This document shows, piece by piece, positions 25,770 to 32,511 of a stretch of DNA of 57,601 bases (the first letter of the stretch is position 1; each line of letters begins with the position of its first letter). The position numbers and the translations under genes are program-made. Source of the stretch: DASPJR01 sp035628505 (GTDB lineage: Bacteria > Planctomycetota > SZUA-567 > H5-PLA8); the NCBI GenBank assembly GCA_035628505.1, contig DASPJR010000121.1, forward strand, positions 1 through 57,601. The letters run 5' to 3'. The notes under the pieces were generated by a model, which saw nothing but the letters and a program-made list of their open reading frames with translations, was not told where the DNA came from and did no database searches.

Positions 25770-27005
25770 ATGAATGTAATCATCTCTGGGCCGTTCGGTC
25801 GCGGATCACTGGCAGACGAAGCGGTGCTGGCGGGCGTACTGGTCCATTTTAAAGAAAAGAAGCACGGCATTACCGTCCTCTCGGCAGACCCCAAGGCCAC
25901 GCACTCCCTGCATGACGTCGAAGCGATCTTCGCGGGCGAACCGACGACGCTGCTGGGAAATAAAGCAGCGTGGGCGGCCTTCTCAAAGGCGCATCTTTTC
26001 GTTCTGGCAGGCGCCGGCACAATCAGCAGCGAAGGCAAGCTGCCGGCCCGGCACTGGCTGGCGCAGCTCGAGCACGCTCAGACTGCCGGACTGAAAACCG
26101 CACTTGTTGCCGCCGGCGCGATTCCCATCGGCGATGCGCGCGAACGCGCGCGCGTACAGCGGCTTTTGCATCACAACGTTGAAGGCATCGCCATGCGCGA
26201 TGCCCAGTCCAAGACCGCCGTGATGAGCTACGGGATGAACGCCAACCGCATCAGCAGCAACGGCGACCCGACAATCGCGCTCACGCCGGCCGAGACGATG
26301 AAGACCTCACCGGCCTCGCCGCTGCGCCTGGGACTGGTGCTCGCCCCGGATGTTCCCTCGCGCACGCAGTTCGGTTTTGAGTCCAGCGCGCCGCCTCCAG
26401 AATTTGAACTGTACATCACAGACCTCGTCAAACTGCTGCTCAAGACAGAAGACATGGCGCTGCAGCTCTTTCACGATGATTCGCATCCCATGCACGCGTT
26501 CGCCGGAAAGCTCCGGCAACTTGCGCCCGATAAAATCACCGCAATGGCAGCCGATCGCAAGACCGCTGATATCCAGGCGCAACTGGCCGCCTGCCGGGCC
26601 GTGTTCAGCGTCAGCCTGCACGGACTGATCCTGGCTGCCGCAAGCGAAACGCCGGTGGCCGGCTTGAACACCGAGCCGGGCGCGAGTGATTTTCTTGGAT
26701 CGCTGGGGCTGCCGTCTCTGGCCATAGCGCCGGACGATCCGGCGCTCGCCGCGAAAACGCTGCATAACCTGATCAACAGCGGCGACACGGTGCGCCAGAG
26801 CCTGAAGACCAAGCTCGTGGCGCTGCGCAAGAAAGAGGCGCAGAACGCGCGCATGCTGGAACTGCTGGTCCCGCGCCGCGTGGAACGCGAGCGCCAGCGC
26901 GAGACGGTCGGTTTCTCAACGGACAAGCCCGCCAAATTCCGGCAGAAACCCAAAGCCCAGCGCGGCACGCGGCACAAGGAAGTTAAATGGGAAGACATTG
27001 AGTAA
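25770..27005 (+). CDS. Polysaccharide pyruvyl transferase family protein (CsaB-like)
   Basis: 411 aa. The N-terminus MNVIISGPFGRGSLADEAVL matches the nucleotide-binding start of polysaccharide pyruvyl transferases (usually G..G.GN.GDEA). FVLAGAGTISSEGKLPARHWLAQLEHA and the late SVSLHGLILAAASETPVAGLN are the other family signatures. These GT-B-fold enzymes move a pyruvyl ketal from phosphoenolpyruvate onto sugars of secondary cell-wall polymers or exopolysaccharides. ATG 25770 has AGGAAT upstream. The Arg/Lys-rich C-terminal ~45 residues appear disordered. It converges with the lipid-kinase gene, with a repeat-filled gap between them. The acceptor is unknown. Confidence 0.82.
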   Translation: MNVIISGPFGRGSLADEAVLAGVLVHFKEKKHGITVLSADPKATHSLHDVEAIFAGEPTTLLGNKAAWAAFSKAHLFVLAGAGTISSEGKLPARHWLAQLEHAQTAGLKTALVAAGAIPIGDARERARVQRLLHHNVEGIAMRDAQSKTAVMSYGMNANRISSNGDPTIALTPAETMKTSPASPLRLGLVLAPDVPSRTQFGFESSAPPPEFELYITDLVKLLLKTEDMALQLFHDDSHPMHAFAGKLRQLAPDKITAMAADRKTADIQAQLAACRAVFSVSLHGLILAAASETPVAGLNTEPGASDFLGSLGLPSLAIAPDDPALAAKTLHNLINSGDTVRQSLKTKLVALRKKEAQNARMLELLVPRRVERERQRETVGFSTDKPAKFRQKPKAQRGTRHKEVKWEDIE

Positions 27006-27008
27006 CGT

Positions 27009-27158
27009 CGAAATTCGAAATCCCAAATTCGAAATTCGAAGCAAATCCAAAATCTAAATATCAAATGCTCGAAACGGCAGGGCGTGCTTCCGTTTCAAGC
27101 ATTTCCGTTTCTAACATTTGAATTTGTTTCGAATTTCGTGCTTCGGATTTCGTGCTTG
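27009..27158. repeat. TTCGAAA heptad inverted repeat
   Basis: The left arm is heptads TTCGAAA, TCCCAAA, TTCGAAA, TTCGAAG, then CAAATCC and so on, to about 27077. The right arm (about 27090-27157) is its degenerate inverse, ending TTTCGAATTTCGTGCTTCGG...CGTGCTTG. It lies between convergent genes, starting 3 bases after the pyruvyl transferase stop. Confidence 0.8.
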
Positions 27159-27166
27159 ACGTATTA

Positions 27167-27190
27167 ACTCGTCACTCGTCACAACGTCAC
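27167..27190. repeat. CGTCACT heptad repeat overlapping a stop codon
   Basis: ACTCGTCACTCGTCACAACGTCAC contains three CGTCAC units. The last one (27185-27190) overlaps the stop codon (complement 27187-27189) of the lipid kinase gene. The same unit occurs at about 25239-25251. Confidence 0.6.
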
Positions 27191-28074
27191 GGCACAATGA
27201 CTTGCAGCGCCTTGGGCTTCACGTCGAAGCGGCAGGGCGTCTGGCCGAGCGATTCGCCGTCGGCGCAGACCCAGCGGGGGGATTCGGGCGTGTCGACTTC
27301 CAGGTAGCTCGACGTGAGCATGCTGACCGCCGGATGCGAGATATGTGTGCCATCAAGCACGCGCGGCAGAATGCGCAGTACGGTCAGGCGCGAGACGTCC
27401 TCGACAACGCAGAGATGAAACAGGCCGTCATCCATTACCGCTGAGGGCGCAATCTTCATCGCGCCGCCGTAGCAGGGCGTGTTGCCCGTGGCCGCCAGCA
27501 GCAGACGGCCTTCGCGCACGCCGAAGTCACCTTTGAGTTTCACTACCGGCGCGCGATACGAGAACAGCATGCGCACCACGCCGTACATGTAGGCGGGAGT
27601 TCCCTTCAGCCAGAGCTTGCGCGTTTCCACGAAACGGCTGACTTCCGAATCAAAGCCGAGCGTCGCGACGGTGAGGAAGCGCTTGGCGCCCATCGCTCCG
27701 AGATCCACCGCGCGGCGTTTTCCGGCGAGCAGCATCTGCCCGAGTTTCTCAGCGCTGTCGGTCTTGCATAAGCCCAGCGCGTGCGCGAAATCGTTGCAGC
27801 GCCCGCGCGGCAGGATTCCCAGCGCCGTGTTCGTGCCGTCCAGTGCCTGCGCAATTTCCTGGAGCGTGCCATCGCCGCCGCAGCCGACCACGACAGGTAC
27901 GCCCTGCGCAGCAGCCTCGGCTGCAGATTTATTGGCATCGCCACGCGCGGTGGTCAGGCGCAGTTCCGCGTTGCGGCCGCCGGCTTTCAGCAATTCGCAA
28001 ACGCGCGTGGCCATCGCCGGCGCTGCCTGGTGGCCTGATGTGGGATTGGCGATGATTAGAAACTCAAGTGACAT
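27187..28074 (-). CDS. Diacylglycerol/lipid kinase family protein (DagK/YegS-like)
   Basis: 295 aa from ATG 28074 (MSLEFLIIANPTSGHQ); seven in-frame codons upstream are unlikely. The catalytic-domain motifs are NPTSG near the N-terminus, GGDGTLQEI at residues 66-74 (the GGDGT nucleotide loop), and GILPRGRCNDFAHALG (the GTxNDFA equivalent). The C-terminal beta domain contains GGAMKIAPSAVMDDGLFHLCVV. The enzyme phosphorylates diacylglycerol or a related lipid or long-chain base at the membrane. It could link to the ElbD-like lipid enzyme encoded 4 kb away, but they are not in one operon. It converges with the pyruvyl transferase gene. Confidence 0.9.
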   Translation of the reverse strand: MSLEFLIIANPTSGHQAAPAMATRVCELLKAGGRNAELRLTTARGDANKSAAEAAAQGVPVVVGCGGDGTLQEIAQALDGTNTALGILPRGRCNDFAHALGLCKTDSAEKLGQMLLAGKRRAVDLGAMGAKRFLTVATLGFDSEVSRFVETRKLWLKGTPAYMYGVVRMLFSYRAPVVKLKGDFGVREGRLLLAATGNTPCYGGAMKIAPSAVMDDGLFHLCVVEDVSRLTVLRILPRVLDGTHISHPAVSMLTSSYLEVDTPESPRWVCADGESLGQTPCRFDVKPKALQVIVP

Positions 28075-28114
28075 AGAGATTGGCAGGATGCGCAATGCAT
28101 TACAGGTTTTTCTT

Positions 28115-28174
28115 CATGCATCATGCATCATGCATCACTCCAATCCGAAATCCGCAATCCGCAATCCGAAATTC
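28115..28174. repeat. Two heptad tracts: CATGCAT and CCGAAAT/CCGCAAT
   Basis: 28115-28138 is CATGCAT in three perfect tandem copies. 28144-28174 is TCCGAAAT, CCGCAAT, CCGCAAT, CCGAAAT, TC with 7-base period, and its last GAAATTC unit overlaps the stop codon (28173-28175) of the LarA-like gene. There is no inverted arm here. Sequence relation to the 27009-27158 element is clear. Confidence 0.75.
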
Positions 28175-29780
28175 ACTTCACGTCCCACATCGCAATCGGC
28201 GGGCTGTGCACCACGGAGACGCTCGCCGAAGGCCCGTGCTTGCTGCGGCCCATCGCAATGGCTTCTTCAACGGTGGGCGCGATCTCCCATCCGAGCTGGC
28301 GCGCGGCGTCGCGGCTGGTGGGATTTACCGAAATGATCTGTCCGACGTGCTGCATGCCGTGGCAGCCCCAGTTCCACATGGAGATCGCATGAAAGCCATG
28401 GTACGCGTTGTTGTAGCGGTACGCTTTAATGTAGCGCTCGTCGTTGGCGAACTGATCGGACCAGCGGCGGTCCACTTCGTACGGGTCGCGCGTAATTTTC
28501 AGGTTCTCGAAGAGTTCGACGTAGCTGGGATGGTGAATCTCGTGAAACTTATTCTCGAGTGGGTGGATGAAAATGATGGTGCCGCCCTTTTTGACGATCG
28601 GCTGGTTGCGATAGAAATTGAACATGTAGCCCAGCCCCATCGCGTAAACGAGGATCGGATTCATGATCGAGTGGACGCTGTAAGGCATTACGTAGGGGAT
28701 CGGCATCACAACGATGTCGGACTGGCCTTTGATTTCGACGAGCTGCTGCTTGTAGACATTCTCGAGCGTCTTCTTGTGAACCGGCTCGGTCTCGCCCGCG
28801 TGCACGCCGGTGACTTTGTACGGTGATTTGATCGCGAAGAAAATTGAGCGATTCAGCGACAGCGGCGTGCAATCGAGGAAATGCTTGTTCAGCCGCGCGC
28901 CGACTCGATCCAAAATATTCCACTTGGCTTCCTGCTTCTGCATGTAGCCCAGGTACGTCGGGAACGCGTTGGGGAACGTGTCGTTGTTCACCGTCGTTTC
29001 GATGTGGAAAATCTTGACGTGCTTTTTGACGTACTTGCCGATGCGGTCCATCGCGCGGTGCATCTTGCTGCGCGGCGGATCGTTGAAGCTGCGTGAGTTG
29101 ATCTGGTGGTCGCAGTTGTGATTGCTGCGCACGCAGCGGTACGTTGCCAGGCCCACTCCGACAGACTTGTGCCCGCCGTTCAGCGCGATGAGATTCAGAT
29201 TGACGTAAATCAATAGATCCGACGTGGCCGCACGCCTCTGTATTTCAACGATCTCGCCGTGATCGGTGTGGCCGAGGACGATGTTGTCGTCTTTGTCCTC
29301 GGCGTCGTAATTGTAGAGCGTCTTCTTGTTCCAGTGCGCGTCGAAAATTTTCGAGCCCACCATCTCTTTCACTTCCCAGTCGTGCATGTGGCGGTGCAGA
29401 CAGACGGCGATGACGAGGTGGACGTCTGTGACGCCCGCCTGGCCGAGCCGATCCAGAAGCACTTCAAGCACAGTCTGGCGGCAATCGGGAAGCTGCTGCT
29501 TCGGAAGCGAGAGGGAAATGTCGTCGATTGCAATCGTGACTTTCATTCCGGGCTTCAAGTGCGCGCGCAGCGGGTCCGTGTCGATGGGATTATCGACCGC
29601 GCGTTCGACCTGCGCACGCAGTTCATTCTTTGCATAGCCGGGCAGGGGAGGACGCGGGTAGAGCACGCGCGTGCCGACGGGAACCGACGCGTAAACGAAA
29701 CGCTCGCCATTGGGCAAAAACAGCGGCCCGTCGCCTTTTTCAGTAATCTGAACTATGCCTTCCGGATCAATGCTCTGCAT
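28173..29780 (-). CDS. LarA-like protein (nickel-pincer cofactor racemase/epimerase superfamily, DUF2088-type)
   Basis: 535 aa, about 100 longer than L. plantarum lactate racemase LarA. Residues equivalent to the nickel-pincer ligands are present: K205 in NGGHKSVGVG and H221 in SNHN, 16 apart, exactly the LarA Lys184/His200 spacing. A catalytic His equivalent to His108 is H129 (LHRHM). However, the position of LarA Arg75 (DITRP) reads D87-ISL90, and the LarA His174 position is L195. It is therefore probably an NPN-dependent enzyme with a different substrate, not a lactate racemase. AGGA lies five bases before the ATG. It sits 3' of a small conserved gene and a zinc alcohol dehydrogenase on the same strand. 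larB/C/E are not in the window. Confidence 0.82.
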   Translation of the reverse strand: MQSIDPEGIVQITEKGDGPLFLPNGERFVYASVPVGTRVLYPRPPLPGYAKNELRAQVERAVDNPIDTDPLRAHLKPGMKVTIAIDDISLSLPKQQLPDCRQTVLEVLLDRLGQAGVTDVHLVIAVCLHRHMHDWEVKEMVGSKIFDAHWNKKTLYNYDAEDKDDNIVLGHTDHGEIVEIQRRAATSDLLIYVNLNLIALNGGHKSVGVGLATYRCVRSNHNCDHQINSRSFNDPPRSKMHRAMDRIGKYVKKHVKIFHIETTVNNDTFPNAFPTYLGYMQKQEAKWNILDRVGARLNKHFLDCTPLSLNRSIFFAIKSPYKVTGVHAGETEPVHKKTLENVYKQQLVEIKGQSDIVVMPIPYVMPYSVHSIMNPILVYAMGLGYMFNFYRNQPIVKKGGTIIFIHPLENKFHEIHHPSYVELFENLKITRDPYEVDRRWSDQFANDERYIKAYRYNNAYHGFHAISMWNWGCHGMQHVGQIISVNPTSRDAARQLGWEIAPTVEEAIAMGRSKHGPSASVSVVHSPPIAMWDVK

Positions 29781-29796
29781 CGTGTTCCTAACTCTT

Positions 29797-29877
29797 TTTC
29801 ACCACAGAGATCACAGAGCACACAGAGAAAAAATTCTAAGATGTTCCTCTGTGCTCTCTGTGTTCTCTGTGGTGAAA
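29797..29877. repeat. CACAGAG 9-bp-period palindromic repeat, copy 2
   Basis: It runs from TTTCACCACAGAG to CTCTGTGGTGAAA, with arms of about 32 bases made of CACAGAG units at 9-base spacing. It is located inside an apparent operon: it abuts the stop codon of the small gene (complement 29878-29880) and ends 16 bases before the LarA-like start. Confidence 0.9.
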
Positions 29878-30237
29878 CTAGCCGTTCTGTTCCTCGAAGT
29901 TTCTGGGATTCCCCAGCGCCCCGCAGTGTCCTTCTTTGAACGTGTAATGCTCCTGGTAATGATTATGGAACGTCTGCTTGAACTTGATGCTGCGCTGCTG
30001 ATCGTTCTTTGGCTTGAACAGCCCGTTGTCCTTGGCCCAGTCGTAGATCGGCACGTCGACTTCGTAACGCGTGAGCGAGCCGGTGAGCTGCTGGTCGTGG
30101 ATGTATTTGTGCGCGGCGTCCAGCGACGACCACACGCCCATCGGCACCGTGCCATGCTGGCCCATGAAGACCCAGACCATCATGCCGCCGCGCGCTTCGG
30201 GCGGCGCTTCTTCTTCGTCGTCTTTGCGTCGAGCCAT
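29878..30237 (-). CDS. Small conserved protein of unknown function (119 aa)
   Basis: An acidic N-terminus (MARRKDDEEEAPPEARGG) is followed by a compact domain: WVFMGQHGTVPMGVWSSLDAAHKYI, LTGSLTRYEVDVPIYDWAKDNGLF, and QEHYTFKEGH near the end. I recognise this pattern (LTGxLTxYPVDxxxYDWAxxxGxF ... QEHY) from widespread small proteins of unknown function, but cannot give a role. It starts 6 bases after the zinc alcohol dehydrogenase stop and is followed by the LarA-like gene across a CACAGAG palindrome, so the three are probably co-transcribed. Confidence 0.8.
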   Translation of the reverse strand: MARRKDDEEEAPPEARGGMMVWVFMGQHGTVPMGVWSSLDAAHKYIHDQQLTGSLTRYEVDVPIYDWAKDNGLFKPKNDQQRSIKFKQTFHNHYQEHYTFKEGHCGALGNPRNFEEQNG

Positions 30238-30243
30238 CTGTAG

Positions 30244-31536
30244 CTACTTCACCTCAAAAACAGTTTTGAACGCGCCGCTTTTTCCCGCGTGAAACGCGCT
30301 GTCGAGCGCCGCGCGATACTCCTGCAGCGGAAACTTGCGGTTCACCAGCGGCTTCAGCGCACCGTTGCTCTTCTTAAGAAAATCGAGCGCCAGTTGCATC
30401 GTCTTAACGCCACGCGACTCCGCATTCGCCGTTCCCCCCTCTCCTTTGAGGAGAGGGGCCGGGGGAGAGGTCTCCCAGCCGTACGCGTACGCGCCCTGCA
30501 CGCGCAGTTCCTTGTACCAGACGCTTGTCCAGTCCACGCCGTGTGGGATGCCAGGCATTCCGGCGAGCACCAGTGTACCGCGCGGTCGCGTCAGGCGCAT
30601 GGAATCGTCAATGGAATCACTTGAGCCCACGCAATCGATGACGCAGTCCACTCCGCCGAGCAGCACCGGCTTGCCTATCTCCGGGCGGTAGATTCCACCG
30701 CTCGCGTCGCCGCTCCCGCGCTGCAACACCCACTTATACAACTCATCGCCGCCGCGCCCCCGATAAATCTCGCTCGCGCCGAGCTTCGTTGCCATCTCTG
30801 CTTGATGCGCGTACCGCGCGGACGCAAGCACCCGCCCTTTTCCGCCAGCAGCGCGGTAGGCGTAAATCGTCAGCAAACCGATCGAGCCGCAGCCGAGCAC
30901 GAGAATGGTTGCGTTTTCGTCCAGCGGTGCCTTCAGCGCACCGTGAATCGCGCACGCAAAGGGCTCGGCAATAACTGCCTCTTCATCGCTGAGCGACTCC
31001 GGCACGGCGTACAGCTGCGAATGATGCACGACAACACTCGCGGCGCTCCAGCCGCCGCCGGTTGACGAGCAGTATCCGGTTTGAATGCCGCCTTTGATGC
31101 TTCCCTTCAGAATGTTTTCGCAGTGCGCGTAATGTCCGATCGAGCACGGCTTGCACGGCGGCGAAATCCCGCGAACTTCGCAGCACAGCGCGGGCTCGAC
31201 GATCACTCGCATGCCTGTCTTCCACTTTTCGGGAACAGCGCTGCCGGTTTCGGCGATATCGCCGACGATCTCGTGGCCGAGCACAAATGGTGTCGAGACA
31301 AAGGGCGAGAAATACGGGCTGCCTTTGCACGCGATGGCCGAGAGATCCGATCCGCACACGCCGCTCAGCCGCGTCTTGATGCGCACCCACTCATTTGTTG
31401 GAAGAGGCGGCGGCGGCAGATCGGCGAGCTCAATGCACGACAGAGCGCCGCTGGCAACAGAAGACCAGCGCGACGCGAGCGCGCGCACCAGCAGCCAGCG
31501 CGGCACGGAGCGGAAGAACTGAACAGCGTGGGGCAT
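30244..31536 (-). CDS. Zinc-dependent alcohol dehydrogenase (MDR superfamily) with in-frame repeat insertion
   Basis: 430 aa. Catalytic-zinc residues are in GVCGSDLSA and LGHEIVGDI. A structural zinc site is suggested by the Cys run in ISPPCKPCSIGHYAHCEN. The Rossmann motif is LVLGCGSIGLL. The protein oxidises an alcohol or polyol with NAD(P) in the cytoplasm; the substrate is not inferable. Oddity: near residues 355-370 the sequence TSPPAPLLKGEGG is encoded by a CCCTCTCC-type palindromic repeat (30432-30471), which adds a Pro/Gly-rich loop without breaking the frame. The N-terminal ~35 residues precede the usual family start. First gene of the ADH/small protein/LarA-like group. Confidence 0.88.
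   Translation of the reverse strand: MPHAVQFFRSVPRWLLVRALASRWSSVASGALSCIELADLPPPPLPTNEWVRIKTRLSGVCGSDLSAIACKGSPYFSPFVSTPFVLGHEIVGDIAETGSAVPEKWKTGMRVIVEPALCCEVRGISPPCKPCSIGHYAHCENILKGSIKGGIQTGYCSSTGGGWSAASVVVHHSQLYAVPESLSDEEAVIAEPFACAIHGALKAPLDENATILVLGCGSIGLLTIYAYRAAGGKGRVLASARYAHQAEMATKLGASEIYRGRGGDELYKWVLQRGSGDASGGIYRPEIGKPVLLGGVDCVIDCVGSSDSIDDSMRLTRPRGTLVLAGMPGIPHGVDWTSVWYKELRVQGAYAYGWETSPPAPLLKGEGGTANAESRGVKTMQLALDFLKKSNGALKPLVNRKFPLQEYRAALDSAFHAGKSGAFKTVFEVK
30432..30471. repeat. CCCCTCTCC/GGAGAGGGG palindrome inside the alcohol dehydrogenase gene
   Basis: CCCCTCTCC TTTGA GGAGAGGGG forms a hairpin and is followed by CCGGGGGAGAGGT. It is similar to the core of the 24356-24498 element. 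Read on the minus strand it encodes TSPPAPLLKGEGG in frame. Confidence 0.8.
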
Positions 31537-31582
31537 TGAGGTAAATTATTGCTTCCTGCGAGATTTACAAGGCGACGGATGC

Positions 31583-31661
31583 TTTCACCACAGAGATCAC
31601 AGAGCACACAGAGAAAGGCGAAAAAGAAGTCTCTGTGTTCTCTGTGTGCTCTGTAATGAAA
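31583..31661. repeat. CACAGAG 9-bp-period palindromic repeat, copy 3
   Basis: Left arm TTTCACCACAGAGATCACAG then AGCACACAGAG; right arm CTCTGTGTTCTCTGTGTGCT then CTGTAATGAAA. It ends 2 bases from the stop codon of the PP-loop ATPase gene (complement 31664-31666) and lies 46 bases upstream of the dehydrogenase start. The left arm is almost identical to copy 2. Confidence 0.9.
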
Positions 31662-31663
31662 AA

Positions 31664-32344
31664 TCACTGCGGCAGAATGTCGCAGAACCAGAAGCCATCG
31701 CGCTCAACGGTTTCTCCCGTCTTCACCGCCACAGGCTGCGAAAACATCGGCCCGGCGTAACAGAACGTGTGGAATTCGCCGTTCTCACCGCACGGGTCTG
31801 CTCCCACTGGCAGGTCGATCAAAAGCTGGGCATCGAACTGTCGGCCCACGAACTTCGGATCGATCTGACGCGGATCAAGCGACGCGAGCACCGCGCGCAG
31901 ACCGCCCGCCTGCATTTCCCGCGCGAGAACTGGCGTATTTTCACGCGAGCCCCACACCGGAAACAGCGGCTCGATGCCCGTGCCGCGCAGCTGATCAATG
32001 CGGTATTGCCGGACGTCTTCGAGAAACAAGTCGCCAAATGCCATGCGGGTGATGCCTTCGGACCTGGCGCGCGCAATCGCGGCACTCATGCGCTTTTCGT
32101 ATTCTTCATTCGAACACGGCCAGGGAATGGGAATTGTCCACAGCGGCAATCCGGCCGCGCGTGCCTGCGCTTCCACCAGCGTGCGCCGAACGCCGTGCAT
32201 GGCTACGCGGTCGAAGGCTTCGTTGATCGTGGTCAACAGGCCGACGACCTCTACCTCCTGCTGCTGGCGCAAGACATGCAGTGCCCATGCTGAGTCCTTT
32301 CCAGAACTCCACGCAAGCAGCGCCCTCGGTTTGTCATTATTCAT
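31664..32344 (-). CDS. Diphthine-ammonia-ligase-like PP-loop ATP pyrophosphatase
   Basis: 226 aa from ATG 32344 (MNNDKPRALLAWSSGKDSA). In-frame ATGs at 32353 and 32395 exist and no clear Shine-Dalgarno decides. The SSGKDS PP-loop binds ATP. YEKRMSAAIARARSEGITRMAFGDLFLEDVRQYR and the central EPLFPVWG segment are typical of the MJ0570/Dph6 (DUF71) family. In bacteria the function of this family is not established, since diphthamide is absent. It is not LarE, whose PP-loop is SGGVDS. It is divergent from the large lipid-enzyme gene. Confidence 0.88.
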   Translation of the reverse strand: MNNDKPRALLAWSSGKDSAWALHVLRQQQEVEVVGLLTTINEAFDRVAMHGVRRTLVEAQARAAGLPLWTIPIPWPCSNEEYEKRMSAAIARARSEGITRMAFGDLFLEDVRQYRIDQLRGTGIEPLFPVWGSRENTPVLAREMQAGGLRAVLASLDPRQIDPKFVGRQFDAQLLIDLPVGADPCGENGEFHTFCYAGPMFSQPVAVKTGETVERDGFWFCDILPQ

Positions 32345-32511
32345 GAATGACATATAAAGGAGCGAACTGAATTTGAAAGCGCAGCGTCCTGCCATAGCCG
32401 CTGAAAGTCGAAGGATTGCCCGTTCGCAGCGTCTCTATATCTCACCAGCGTGCACGCGTGAAGAATGCTGAACTGGAAAAACGCTGCGGTGTCTTTAAAA
32501 TACGGCGCTTC

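Noticed and set aside
29797..29877. CACAGAG palindrome as an intrinsic terminator
   Set aside because: The stem is long but A/T-mixed with no T-tract after it on either strand, and it lies inside an apparent operon, so termination is not supported.
31664..32344. PP-loop gene as LarE, the nickel-pincer biosynthesis enzyme, given the nearby LarA-like gene
   Set aside because: The loop is SSGKDS with DUF71/Dph6-type motifs; LarE has SGGVDS and a conserved cysteine or cluster region not seen here.
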